A stretch of 64,000 nt of DNA from JAFGXT01 sp963677165 (GCA_963677165.2 CAXXSX010000002.1:4216001-4280000); one strand, 5' to 3'; positions 19,581 to 28,896 are shown, numbered from the stretch's first letter. A program made the numbers and translations. The notes: a model not told the origin generated them from the sequence alone.

Positions 19581-20506
19581 TTGTCTTTATATAGGTCCAC
19601 TGCCTGGTTTCCCCAGGCCTGAGCCAGTTCCTTTGTGTATAAATAAACCCGGTCCTCGCGACTGATCTTCCTTATCATTGGGCTCGATACCGGCCAGTAG
19701 CGGCTTTCGAGGTCGTCACCGACAAATTTAGGCTTTTCCTGACTCAAGTTTGGACGTGTACCGGGAATCTTCAGATCGTACAGGTTTAGTTGATGATAAT
19801 GTAATAAAAACGCTTTGGCGAGCTCTACTGATTTCGGCGGTACCGCATGCGGCGTGTTTGGAAATGACTTCCAGAGTACAATCAGGCCTTTTTTACGGGC
19901 AGTTTCAACAAAACGGCGTGACAGGATATAACGCTGTGTATCTGCTGTGCCGCAGGTTACGAGTCCGGGAACTCGCTGCATCCTTAATGTGGGTTTGTGC
20001 CATACTCCGCAGGCGTGCGATACCCACGCTACAGTTGTTTGAGGACTCCATGCCGAAAACAGATTCGAACACTGTGAGCCACCGGACCATCCGTAATATA
20101 ACAATCTGTCGGCACAGATATGATATTTCTTTTTGATCAATTTTAGCGCTTTTTGCAGAGTACGCCCAGACCACTTGTCCGGATACCAGTACTCATCGTT
20201 CTTAAAGCCGGGGCTGACTAGAAATATATCATTTTTATCGGCCCATTTGTCGAATCCAAGCATTCCTGCGGCTTCTCCTCTGCCGCTGCTGTTTCTCCCG
20301 CCAAAAATAACCAGCACCCGATAAAGCCACTTAGCGTCCTTATCATAGTTTCTGGGGACCCGATAGTATACTGTAACCATTCGATTTTCTTTGGACTTTG
20401 TTTTAATTTTAATGTTTCTCAATGCACAAACATCGAATGCAAAAAACATGCAACAAAGAAATAATAATGATAATCGTTTGTTTAAAACATTTTTCCATTT
20501 GTACAT
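19577..20506 (-). CDS. secreted alpha/beta-hydrolase, esterase-like (paralogue)
   Basis: This 309-residue paralogue of the next gene shares IFGGRN, YWYPDKWSG and HACGVWHKP. The likely triad is Ser141 in GWSGG, Asp189 in GTADTQRY and His220 in NTPHAV. The N-terminal hydrophobic segment (about 10-28) is a signal peptide or anchor. First gene of a three-gene operon, it overlaps the second by 4 bp. The 165-bp gap to the divergent rhs gene is very AT-rich and should hold both promoters. Confidence 0.75.
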   Translation of the reverse strand: MYKWKNVLNKRLSLLFLCCMFFAFDVCALRNIKIKTKSKENRMVTVYYRVPRNYDKDAKWLYRVLVIFGGRNSSGRGEAAGMLGFDKWADKNDIFLVSPGFKNDEYWYPDKWSGRTLQKALKLIKKKYHICADRLLYYGWSGGSQCSNLFSAWSPQTTVAWVSHACGVWHKPTLRMQRVPGLVTCGTADTQRYILSRRFVETARKKGLIVLWKSFPNTPHAVPPKSVELAKAFLLHYHQLNLYDLKIPGTRPNLSQEKPKFVGDDLESRYWPVSSPMIRKISREDRVYLYTKELAQAWGNQAVDLYKDK

Positions 20507-20671
20507 AATATTGTTACTTTTATTTATAATTTTGTTTGAAACAAATAAATACTTATTTTTTTTCTATAATCAGCTTGATTTGAAATAATAATAGCATAAT
20601 TTAATTAAAATTACAAAAAAAATAGCTATAAATAATTTTACAATTAATGACAAGAGGAGATTTTTGAAGTT

Positions 20672-23600
20672 ATGAAACGGGTTATGGGAGTAGCATCACT
20701 ATTAATTGCACTGTGCGCATTTGCGCTAAGTGCACGTGCTTACGAAAAAATCAATTGGAATCACAAGGCACTGACTGCCGGAAAAGCGAGTCTTACCTCA
20801 AAGAGTTACCTGATTCAAAAGACACTGGGTGTTCCGAACTTTTCACCGGAATTCAGCTTGTCACTACAGTTGATCTATAATTCACAAAACGAAAAATACG
20901 GTATCTTCGGATATGGTTGGAATTGTCCGCAGCTTGAAAGCCGGGTATTCCCGCGTCGTGACGGTGCTGAATGGGTTTCGCCATGGGGCGAAAAAATCCG
21001 TTTTTATAACAAAGATGCGATTACCAAAGATTCCCTGAAAATTTATCAGGATGCGGCCAAAGGAGGTCGCGGCTGCTTTTCTCCCTACAGCGATTGGGAA
21101 GCCAACGGCGATAAAGGCGACTGGAGAATTACCGGAAAGAAAAGCCATAAGGGCTGGAAGTTTGAATATTCTGAATCCCTGCTGAAGAAAATCACAGCTC
21201 CGAGTGGCAGGGTGCTTGCGTTTAACTATAACAAAGGTAAAATTGCAGCCGTTTCGGAAAACGGGCTCGAGCTGGTTAAACTTGATTATAACAAAGCAGG
21301 GCGTATCGAATCTTTTGTCATCAACGGCATTAGTTATAAAGCCGGTTATTCTGAAGTTAGTGCAGAAGTACTGTCTAATAAAGTGGTTTCTTCTCCGTCA
21401 TACGCTAAACGTCAGATGCTTTCTTCTATTCAGATGGGAACACTTGCCACAGAAAACTATACGTACGATGCTTATGGATATCTCAATTCTACAAAACGCG
21501 GCGATTATACCGATAACATTACGGTTGAGCATGAAACCTGGAAAGAACGCAATGCTTATTTGAATGCGGTTGCCGAAGCCAGAAAAAATAAGAAATCGGT
21601 TAGTCGGGTTACCCGCGATAAGTTTGCCGGACGTATCCTGGAAGATCACAACCTGAAATATTCTTATGATAAAAAACAAGTGACTGTTCGGAACGATGCC
21701 GGACAGAATGCTGTTTATAAATATGATCAGCAGTCCGGTATCCTCGATATCACCGATTTTGCCGGTCTTAATACCAAAATCTACTATTTCCGCCGCTATG
21801 ACGTGGCTTACAACGGCAAGGTTCGCCAGATCACCGACGCCCAGGGACGCATTGCGGTATCCTACAAATACGACAAAGCCACCGGTAAACTGCTGCGTAC
21901 TCGCGACATGGCTGACAACGAAACTTATTACAGCTATGATAATGAAGGCAATTTAATCAAAATTTCCCGTTCGGAAGACGGTGTCTCCGGCAAACGTCCG
22001 CTAGTTGGGTTAAAATATGACAGGAAAGGCAATCCCACCAGTATTTTAAAGCTTGACAGTAAGGGCAAAGATGTCTGGGATACGAAACTGGTATACAATA
22101 ATCTCGACGAAGTAACCTCGGTTGCGACAGCCGAAAGCCGTACCGCAATCAAGTACAATCGCTACGGAAAGATTACTCAGGTAACCGATACCTTCGGTCG
22201 GACCACCACCCGCCGCTACGACAAACTCAATCGCGTGACCGATGTCATTGCCGCCAACGGCTCCTGCGTCAATTATCAGTATGATGCGAACGGACAGATT
22301 ACCGGAATCAAACGTTATTCCACCATGAATAAACAGCAACTTCTGTCTTCCGTTACGTTCAACTACGATTCAATGGGTCAGGTTGCTTCCGTTACCGACA
22401 ATCAGGGACGCACCCGTAAGTTCGACCGCGACACTGAAGGCCGGGTTATAAAGGAATATTTCCCGGACAACACCGTTGTCGGCTACAAATACACGAAACT
22501 CGGACAGCTTAATCGCACCATTGATCCGAACGGACATAAGATCGCGTTCAAGTGGAACAAATTCGGCAAACTGGATATCCTGAAAACCGCAGTCGGACAG
22601 CAGGCGGAATATGAATACAATCAGTACGGCTTACTGGTTGGTCTCAAGAACACCTGGAAGAAACAGACGGACCGCGACATCAAATATACTTACAATAAAC
22701 TCGACCGTCTGGTCAAAATTGACTATGGCAAAGACAAAACCAAGACCTTCGAATATGACCGTCTCGGTAAAGTAACCAAAGTCACCGCGACTGATGGCGA
22801 TACCATAAAGACCGAAGAACTCAAATACACCGAATTCGATCAGCTTTATCAAAAGATTGCAACCGAAACCACTAATGGCAAAGAAACGTCAAAACTAATT
22901 TATCAGTACAGTTACTTGCCAAACGGCAAACGGCATCAACGCCTAATCCTGTATCCGAACGGCTCTAAAAGCAAAACCGTCTGGAACTATGATCTATACG
23001 GACGCCTCGCGGAAATCAACGATAATGCCAAGACTGTCACTTATAAATACAACAGCAAAAATCAGTTGGTTGAACAGGTAATCAACGGCGTACCGGCGTA
23101 CTATACCTATACCAAACTTGGTCAGCTTGAAGGTAAATATCTCGGTTCAAAAACAAACGCGATAGCCTATTTAAAGTATACTTATGACAACGACGGCATG
23201 ATTACCGCCCGTAATGTCAGCGGTGCCAATCAGCTCTATTCTTATGATCTGAAAGGACAGCTTACCAAAGTTACTCAGAACGGTAATGCTGTAGAAGAAT
23301 ACTCCTATGACGCAGCCGGAAATATCCTGAAAAAGACTGTACAGGGTAAGACAACAGAATTTTCTTACGATGCGTCAAATCAGCTTGTCAGCGCAAAGCT
23401 TCCAGACGGCACCATCAAAGACTTTTCTTACGATGCTGCCGGACGTATGACGAAACAGGGAACAAAATCCTATTCCTACGGCTGGATGAATAAGGTAATG
23501 TCGATTAGCGAAAACGGGAAGGTTTCCGCTACGTATGATTATCATGTCGACGGACAGGTTGCAAGCATGACCAAGGTAGGGGCGGCTGTCCCAGCCGACA

Positions 23601-24403
23601 GTAAGGGAGCCTTGGCGACCGCTCAAATAACAAATTTTTATTGGGATGGGTTGGCGCTGATCAAACGTGGAGACATGAGCCTGACCAATGAACCTTACGT
23701 AACCGGCGGAAATCCGGTTATCGCTGGAGATAAGACTCTATTCAATGATATGCTCGGAACAACCCAGGGGTCAACCGACGGTGATAGATTTGCGGCAATC
23801 AACCGTGATGCCTTCGGTCAGACGCTTGACAACTCCACTGATTCGGACTATGATTATTTCACCGGAAAACCGAAAGTGGAGGGATTAGGTTATGCGTTCC
23901 TGTTCCGTAATTACAACGCCGGATTAGGCAAATGGACAACCTCCGACCCATTGGGCTATCTTGATGGCTGGAACAACTTCGCGTATTGTCGCAATCACGT
24001 TACAATTTCTATTGACTGGCAGGGAAGTGTACATATTAACTTGTTTCCAACCGATGAAGATATATATGATTATGCGAATAAAACAAATGATTCTGGAGGA
24101 AATTTTAGAGTAGGGGGACATGGAAATGAGAATGGAGTTTATGACGCTCAGGGCAACTTGATGACTCCGCAACAACTGGCAGATTTAATACAAAATCATT
24201 CAGATTATACTGCGGGTCAAGATATTGACCTATTGAGTTGTAATGTGGGGAATGGTACTTTTGCTCAAGAGTTGGCAAATATATTAAATGCAAATGTGAG
24301 AGCAGCTAATGATTATGTTTATTTTGATGAAGATGGGCATGTTTGGGTTGCAGGAGAGTCATGGGATGATTATGGTAGTATGATTACTTTTAAGCCAGAG
24401 TAA
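20672..24403 (+). CDS. Sec-exported Rhs/YD-repeat protein with caspase-like C-terminal tip
   Basis: This 1243-residue protein has a cleavable signal peptide (1-23), a long run of YD repeats (about 230-1000), and the Rhs core end WTTSDPLGYLDGWNNFAY followed by IDWQG near 1114-1118. Residues 1119-1243 are a variable tip. It has GGHGN (His1150) and DLLSCNVG (Cys1190), about 40 residues apart, then FAQELANIL. This His-Cys pattern is that of clan CD peptidases (C80, DUF4347 and CHAT-like). No PAAR or VgrG is present, so delivery would be Sec-dependent and contact-related, as for WapA (inference). GAGGAG lies about 12 nt before the ATG. The immunity candidate follows by 7 bp. Confidence 0.85.
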   Translation: MKRVMGVASLLIALCAFALSARAYEKINWNHKALTAGKASLTSKSYLIQKTLGVPNFSPEFSLSLQLIYNSQNEKYGIFGYGWNCPQLESRVFPRRDGAEWVSPWGEKIRFYNKDAITKDSLKIYQDAAKGGRGCFSPYSDWEANGDKGDWRITGKKSHKGWKFEYSESLLKKITAPSGRVLAFNYNKGKIAAVSENGLELVKLDYNKAGRIESFVINGISYKAGYSEVSAEVLSNKVVSSPSYAKRQMLSSIQMGTLATENYTYDAYGYLNSTKRGDYTDNITVEHETWKERNAYLNAVAEARKNKKSVSRVTRDKFAGRILEDHNLKYSYDKKQVTVRNDAGQNAVYKYDQQSGILDITDFAGLNTKIYYFRRYDVAYNGKVRQITDAQGRIAVSYKYDKATGKLLRTRDMADNETYYSYDNEGNLIKISRSEDGVSGKRPLVGLKYDRKGNPTSILKLDSKGKDVWDTKLVYNNLDEVTSVATAESRTAIKYNRYGKITQVTDTFGRTTTRRYDKLNRVTDVIAANGSCVNYQYDANGQITGIKRYSTMNKQQLLSSVTFNYDSMGQVASVTDNQGRTRKFDRDTEGRVIKEYFPDNTVVGYKYTKLGQLNRTIDPNGHKIAFKWNKFGKLDILKTAVGQQAEYEYNQYGLLVGLKNTWKKQTDRDIKYTYNKLDRLVKIDYGKDKTKTFEYDRLGKVTKVTATDGDTIKTEELKYTEFDQLYQKIATETTNGKETSKLIYQYSYLPNGKRHQRLILYPNGSKSKTVWNYDLYGRLAEINDNAKTVTYKYNSKNQLVEQVINGVPAYYTYTKLGQLEGKYLGSKTNAIAYLKYTYDNDGMITARNVSGANQLYSYDLKGQLTKVTQNGNAVEEYSYDAAGNILKKTVQGKTTEFSYDASNQLVSAKLPDGTIKDFSYDAAGRMTKQGTKSYSYGWMNKVMSISENGKVSATYDYHVDGQVASMTKVGAAVPADSKGALATAQITNFYWDGLALIKRGDMSLTNEPYVTGGNPVIAGDKTLFNDMLGTTQGSTDGDRFAAINRDAFGQTLDNSTDSDYDYFTGKPKVEGLGYAFLFRNYNAGLGKWTTSDPLGYLDGWNNFAYCRNHVTISIDWQGSVHINLFPTDEDIYDYANKTNDSGGNFRVGGHGNENGVYDAQGNLMTPQQLADLIQNHSDYTAGQDIDLLSCNVGNGTFAQELANILNANVRAANDYVYFDEDGHVWVAGESWDDYGSMITFKPE

Positions 24404-24410
24404 AAAAATT

Positions 24411-24923
24411 ATGAAAAAAATATCATTTATTGCTGTATTATTATTTTTGACTGTAGTCTTCTTTAATAACAGCCAGGGAGCAGTAATGAAAAGAATAAAT
24501 CCAAGTATGACCTATAAAATTGATAGATTAAATTTGCAAAATTTAAAAAAAAATGCTTTTAAAGATAATGGAGAAAATGCTTTTAAAATTTACCGACATT
24601 ACAATTTTGCAACAAAAAAATTGACGACAGCAAATAGATGGTTATTTGTTTGTACTTTATTTGGAAACAAAACTGCTATTCATAATTTTGAAGTAATACG
24701 TAAAAGAAATAGTTTATCTTTAAAAAAAATATTTAAATTTAATAATGAAGAATTAGAAAAATTACGCAACAAAAAAGAATTATATGCCTATTTATTTTTA
24801 TTTTATTATTCTTTTTACTATGATAATGGACAAAAAAACATATATCTAGAAAAATTGATAAAAAGCCAATTCCCTTTCAAAGATCAGATCAAATACTTTT
24901 CCGAGACAGGCCAAAATAAATAA
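24411..24923 (+). CDS. putative immunity protein for the Rhs tip
   Basis: This is a 170-residue, Lys/Asn-rich protein with a signal peptide (MKKISFIAVLLFLTVVFF, to about 24) and no lipobox, so it is probably periplasmic. I recognise no family. It starts 7 bp after the rhs stop, and base composition drops sharply to AT-rich here. Position alone suggests it protects against the caspase-like tip in the compartment where the toxin is exported. Confidence 0.55.
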   Translation: MKKISFIAVLLFLTVVFFNNSQGAVMKRINPSMTYKIDRLNLQNLKKNAFKDNGENAFKIYRHYNFATKKLTTANRWLFVCTLFGNKTAIHNFEVIRKRNSLSLKKIFKFNNEELEKLRNKKELYAYLFLFYYSFYYDNGQKNIYLEKLIKSQFPFKDQIKYFSETGQNK

Positions 24924-24952
24924 TTTGGATATCGAATGCCTGGAGCTCTAAT

Positions 24953-25394
24953 CGCTAATCGTGGGGTCTCAATCGTGGGGTTTTAATCGTGGGGTCGTTC
25001 ATATAAGGCGTGCCTATAATTGAGTTTTTATTTTTAATTTAATTAATCGTGGGGTTTCAATCGTGGCGTGCCTATAATTGAGTTTTTATTTTTAATTTAA
25101 GCTCAAGATTGTTTAAAAACCAAAGCAAAACATAGGCTTAGAACGTTTTTTAATGCTTAAAAATCGTTCTAAGTCGTTTCGAGTGGGAAGAAATGGTGAT
25201 ATTTTTGAATTTTTTGGGTTAAATGATTACAAAGTGGTGCCGTGCATCGAAAAAAATAATTAATATGTTGAATATAAGGTTGTTATTAAAAATAGGCCAA
25301 TATTCTACTGCTCAATTTTGAGTCTTTTAGGATTAAAAAAGTGAAAATTGTATTTTCAGGAGTTATTTGACAATTTAGATATGCAGCCGGACGC
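24953..25394 (+). repeat. cassette-junction repeat region 1
   Basis: This gap of about 470 bp after the first immunity gene contains AATCGTGGGG-type decamers starting at 24957, 24971, 24985, 25045 and 25059. It also has two copies of GTGCCTATAATTGAG, the first member of the 159-bp repeat (25068-25226), and a GTGGTGCCGTGCATCGAAAA motif at 25234. A truncated toxin-like reading frame starting at 25153 repeats the head of the 27065 frame before stopping. No intact gene is seen. Confidence 0.7.
25068..25226 (+). repeat. 159-bp direct repeat, copy 1
   Basis: It is identical base for base (by eye) to 26980-27138, from GTGCCTATAATTGAG to GGGTTAAATGA. It includes the start of a toxin-like frame (MLKNRSKSFRVG). 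A third, diverged version of its first half lies at 28798-28872. Confidence 0.85.
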
Positions 25395-26519
25395 ATGACG
25401 AAACAGGGAACAAAATCCTATTCCTACGGCTGGATGAATAAAGTAATGTCCATCAGCGAAAACGGGAAGGTTTCCGCTACGTATGATTATCATGTCGACG
25501 GTCAGGTCGCAAGTATGACCAAGGTAGGGTCGGCTGTCTCAGCCGACAGTAAGGGAGCCTTGGCGACCGCTCAAACAACAAATTTTTATTGGGATGGGTT
25601 GGCGCTGATCAAACGTGGAGACATGAGCCTGACCAATGAACCGTACGTAACCGGAGGTAATCCGGTAATTGCTGGTGACCGGCAACGTGCCGGAGCGCGA
25701 GTATTGTTCAACGATATGCTCGGAACAACTCAAGGTTCTACTGATGGGAAAGATTTTGCGGCAATCAACCGTGATGCCTTTGGTCAAACACTTGACAACT
25801 CCACCGATTCGGACTATGATTATTTCACCGGGAAACCGAAAGTGGAGGGATTAGGTTATGCGTTCCTGTTCCGTAATTATAATGCCGGATTGGGCAAATG
25901 GACCACCTCCGACCCGTTAGGCTATCCTGATGGCTGGAACAATTTTGCATATTGCAATAATGGAGTAACTGATTCGATAGACTGGTTGGGGGGAGTAACA
26001 ATATCTTCTTTTTTTGATGCGCTCTATCATTATGCTGTTGGAGTGGGAGTTCCTGCAACTATAGGTACTAATATTATCCTACAAAGCACATCAACATCTG
26101 GATACCAAGGAGAAATTGATGCAGTCAATAATAAATTGAGTAATGTCAATAAACAGCAAAACTCTGGTTATATATCACATAGTGGAAGTTTTTCATGGAA
26201 TCAAGGATATGTGTTAGGAAGAAATACCATGGCTTTTAATGTTTCAGTCAAATGGTCTGCATCAGGATGGGTGAAAGTAGGAAACAAATATCAGCGTACA
26301 ATTACTGGAACAGGAAATGTGTTTTTGTCAACAACCGATAGATGGGACTTTGATCCTCATGATGAGTCATTTTGGGATAATTTTGAAAATGAATATGGTC
26401 CCGAAATGGCTGCAAACATGTTTAGTCTGATTGTTTCTGGAGGATTAGGTGAGGCGTACGATTTGTCTGGAGGAGCAAGAGTATCAAGTGTTAATTTTAC
26501 GGCAGTACAATATGAATAG
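25383..26519 (+). pseudogene. displaced Rhs tip with alternative C-terminal domain
   Basis: The sequence resumes inside the Rhs core at AAGRMTKQG. It matches 23435-24021 closely up to IDWLGG, then carries an unrelated tip of about 174 residues. That tip has a GVGVPATIGTNIIL hydrophobic stretch, a Ser/Gly/Asn-rich beta-like part and no family I recognise. An ATG at 25395 keeps the frame open, but there is no ribosome site, and an upstream in-frame stop at 25368-25370 separates it from any longer protein. It is probably a silent tip that needs recombination with the full rhs gene. A six-base insertion (GGCAACGTGCC region) distinguishes the core copy. Confidence 0.75.
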
Positions 26520-26528
26520 GAAGTAAAT

Positions 26529-26954
26529 ATGAGAAATTATATTTTTTTGGTAACATTTCCATTATATCTGATATTTCTTTGTTCTTGTCAATCTTGCAGA
26601 CAAAAATCAGTTAACGATTGGATTCAATCAAAAATAGGCTTAAAGCTGCCTTTTGAAATTGAGAACAAAGATGTCATATCAAAAGATAGAGATTGGTTTA
26701 TTGCAATTAAGTTATCACCTCAAAAAATTAATGATATATATAAAAATATCTGTTTGAAAAATTTTACCGGTTGGAAGCATTTTTCAAACAATCTCACCTT
26801 AGGAGTAAAACAACATTACCGTATTGATGAAAACGATAATATATATGTCAATTATAGAAAAGGCTCGACAGTTCCTTGGAGTTATATTGCTATATTTCTT
26901 GATATAGATAAAAATGTTATTATTTTTGTAGATGGAACAACTTTTGGTCGTTAA
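26529..26954 (+). CDS. putative lipoprotein immunity protein
   Basis: This 141-residue protein has a lipoprotein signal ending FLCSC (Cys near 19-20). The body has no recognised family. It starts 9 bp after the displaced Rhs tip with a good AGGAAG site. The position matches the cognate immunity gene of that tip. A junction repeat (CGCTAATCGTGGGG at 26967) follows 12 bp after its stop, as after the first immunity gene. Confidence 0.5.
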   Translation: MRNYIFLVTFPLYLIFLCSCQSCRQKSVNDWIQSKIGLKLPFEIENKDVISKDRDWFIAIKLSPQKINDIYKNICLKNFTGWKHFSNNLTLGVKQHYRIDENDNIYVNYRKGSTVPWSYIAIFLDIDKNVIIFVDGTTFGR

Positions 26955-26979
26955 ATTAAACATAATCGCTAATCGTGGG

Positions 26980-27138
26980 GTGCCTATAATTGAGTTTTTA
27001 TTTTTAATTTAAGCTCAAGATTGTTTAAAAACCAAAGCAAAACATAGGCTTAGAACGTTTTTTAATGCTTAAAAATCGTTCTAAGTCGTTTCGAGTGGGA
27101 AGAAATGGTGATATTTTTGAATTTTTTGGGTTAAATGA
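26980..27138 (+). repeat. 159-bp direct repeat, copy 2
   Basis: Identical to 25068-25226. It is preceded by CGCTAATCGTGGGG and runs into a longer toxin-like frame (27065-27349), which copy 1 lacks. It therefore marks a breakpoint. Confidence 0.85.
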
Positions 27139-27349
27139 AGGAGGTTATATAACTGGAGTGATCGAAGCGTATATTCCTAATTTCCATAGAATTAGCGTCA
27201 TACATGATGATTGGTTAGATTACTTAAATCCGAATGATAACACATGGATAGATTTAGCGACAAATGTTCCAACAATGCTTCCTGCTTTTGTTTGGGCTCT
27301 TCTGCAGAATATTGGAGATTCCATAGACAACTTCACATTCGGAGAATAG
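27065..27349 (+). pseudogene. toxin-tip remnant
   Basis: This is a 94-codon frame: MLKNRSKSFRVGRNGD, then a short acidic/aromatic part (HDDWLDYLNPNDNTWIDL) and a hydrophobic end. It has no ribosome site and no Rhs core in front. Its first 25 codons are duplicated at 25153. It precedes a lipoprotein gene by 11 bp, as toxin tips do elsewhere in the island. I read it as the 3' end of a lost Rhs tip; the family is unknown. Confidence 0.45.
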
Positions 27350-27360
27350 CCTTGCTGAAC

Positions 27361-27945
27361 ATGAAGAAGATATTCCTAATATCTATATGCTCAATATTTA
27401 TTTGCAGTTGCACTTCTAATAGAAGAGCTATTTACTGCAGATTTATTGAAAGCCATAAATATGAAGATGTTATCAATGGTGCAACACATCTTGCACAAAT
27501 AAAGCAAGACTATAATGATAAGGCTAGATATTGGTTATTAGCTGGAATTGCATATCAACGAGTAGGACAATTTGAACAAAGTTTGTTTTGTTTTAATAAG
27601 TCTTTGTTTTATGAAAAGAAATATAATTATTTTGCTTATCAATATAAAGCACAAATATTAAAAATGGAAAATGATATAAAAAGTGAAAAAATTAATTTGA
27701 TTTTGGCTCTAGAATGTATAGATCGACTTATTGCAAAAATTCAAAAGTATAATAAAAATAAATACTTCTGGCAAATGTTTTATAAAACTAATATCTATTC
27801 AACTTTTGATTTTAGTGTTGGTTATCATATAGAAAATAATAGCATAGAAGATCAGCATAAAAGTTTCATTGAAAGGCTTAACAAAAGGAAAAATAGTATT
27901 GAGCAAGCAATATCCCAGGAAAGTCAGCCGAAAATGGTGCCGTGA
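27361..27945 (+). CDS. putative lipoprotein, TPR-like
   Basis: The ATG at 27361 is chosen because a lipoprotein signal (MKKIFLISICSIFICSC) starts there; the frame is open upstream to 27244. It encodes about 194 residues, with a helical middle resembling one tetratricopeptide pair (YWLLAGIAYQRVGQFEQSLFCFNKSLF). The end runs into the TGGTGCCG junction repeat, so the last residues (PKMVP) are probably repeat-derived and the original C-terminus lost. It is a candidate immunity protein for the preceding remnant. Confidence 0.5.
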   Translation: MKKIFLISICSIFICSCTSNRRAIYCRFIESHKYEDVINGATHLAQIKQDYNDKARYWLLAGIAYQRVGQFEQSLFCFNKSLFYEKKYNYFAYQYKAQILKMENDIKSEKINLILALECIDRLIAKIQKYNKNKYFWQMFYKTNIYSTFDFSVGYHIENNSIEDQHKSFIERLNKRKNSIEQAISQESQPKMVP

Positions 27946-28164
27946 GCTGAAAATGCAGTAGCAAATACGGTAGCCGCTCAATATATGAAGGAAGGGTACG
28001 GCTTGTTTAAGCATAATTGTTATCAATTGGGAAATTATGCCGTTGGTCAAGTCAACCAGCAAAACAAAACAAATTATAATATTTCAACAAATATACAACC
28101 AAACAATGCTTTTCAAGATAATCTTAACAAAAATTGGCAACAGACAGCGGTGGTTTCAGAATGA
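27946..28164 (+). pseudogene. C-terminal fragment of a toxin tip
   Basis: It is an open stretch of 72 codons in the same frame as, and immediately after, the stop of the lipoprotein gene. It encodes ENAVANTVAAQYMKEGYG, then FKHNCYQLGNYAV and a Gln/Asn-rich tail. It has no start of its own. Its TGA overlaps the next gene's ATG as ATGA, the coupling expected of a toxin-immunity pair. The HNCYQLGNYA block is reminiscent of the Asn-Cys motif of papain-fold (LRAT/NlpC-like) hydrolases, but this is only suggestive. Confidence 0.5.
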
Positions 28165-28748
28165 TATACAGAATTTTATACTTCGTAGGAATATGTATTA
28201 TGGCATTGCCAGTTAAAGCTATTGAATTTGATTCTGGGAAGGCAATAAACTTGGCACATGAATTTATTGTTCAACTAAGGAATAATAAACAATTTTCATA
28301 TGAAGATGAATTGAAATTCTTCCCCGAATTGAGCCTTTATAGTAGTGCTCTTTTAATGCAGTTGAAATATATTAATCAACAGGGAAAATGGATAAAGAGA
28401 AGGCCCCAAAAATCGCCTCTATGTGAATTGATAAGAATGCATAGAGATTATATTTTATTGGGTGCAGACATAGTCAGTAAAAGATATTTTTTTGCAGGAA
28501 TACCAGTTTTCTATAATACCGAAATTGGTAATCGTTGGAGCATTGATGCACAGATTTCATTTATTCAGCAGACTGATAAAAAAACAAAACAGGTCTTGTT
28601 TTTTTATCGTGTCCCACAAAGAAAGATTGATTTTCCGATTTTTATCAATGATGTTGATTTATCAGATAAACTTGGATTTAAAATAGTTAACGGTATTCCA
28701 GTGTTAGATTTAACTAAACTGAATAGTCTTGTTGAATACATAAAATGA
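28161..28748 (+). CDS. putative exported immunity protein
   Basis: The start at 28161 gives about 195 residues with a signal peptide (MIYRILYFVGICIMALPVKA). The ATG overlaps the TGA of the toxin fragment before it. The body has IEFDSGKAIN near the N-terminus and a Lys/Ile-rich C-terminus, and I recognise no family. It is followed 30 bp later by the CGCTAATCGTGGGG junction repeat. Position and coupling suggest an immunity protein that outlived its toxin. Confidence 0.55.
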   Translation: MIYRILYFVGICIMALPVKAIEFDSGKAINLAHEFIVQLRNNKQFSYEDELKFFPELSLYSSALLMQLKYINQQGKWIKRRPQKSPLCELIRMHRDYILLGADIVSKRYFFAGIPVFYNTEIGNRWSIDAQISFIQQTDKKTKQVLFFYRVPQRKIDFPIFINDVDLSDKLGFKIVNGIPVLDLTKLNSLVEYIK

Positions 28749-28753
28749 ATAAG

Positions 28754-28872
28754 AATCGTGGGGGGGCGTGGGGTATGTCGCTAATCGTGGGGGCGGATGC
28801 CCATAAATGAACTTAATTTTGAATTTTAAGCTCAGGACTATTTGGAAATTAAAGTAAAATATAGGCTTAGAA
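28754..28872 (+). repeat. cassette-junction repeat region 3
   Basis: It holds AATCGTGGGG copies at 28754 and 28783. The second lies in CGCTAATCGTGGGG, as at 24953 and 26967. A diverged copy of the first half of the 159-bp repeat follows (GCCCATAAATGAAC to ATAGGCTTAGAA). Confidence 0.65.
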
Positions 28873-28896
28873 AAAGCGGAATAGAGGAGGTGAATC

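Noticed and set aside
20672..24403. Type VI secretion association of the Rhs protein
   Set aside because: No PAAR domain, VgrG or Tss genes are seen, and the protein has its own Sec signal peptide.
25395..26519. The displaced Rhs tip as an independent functional gene
   Set aside because: It starts inside the Rhs core with no ribosome site, no signal peptide and an upstream in-frame stop.
24957..28792. AATCGTGGGG repeats as a CRISPR array
   Set aside because: The repeats are only 10-14 bp, spacing is irregular, genes lie between them and no cas genes are present.
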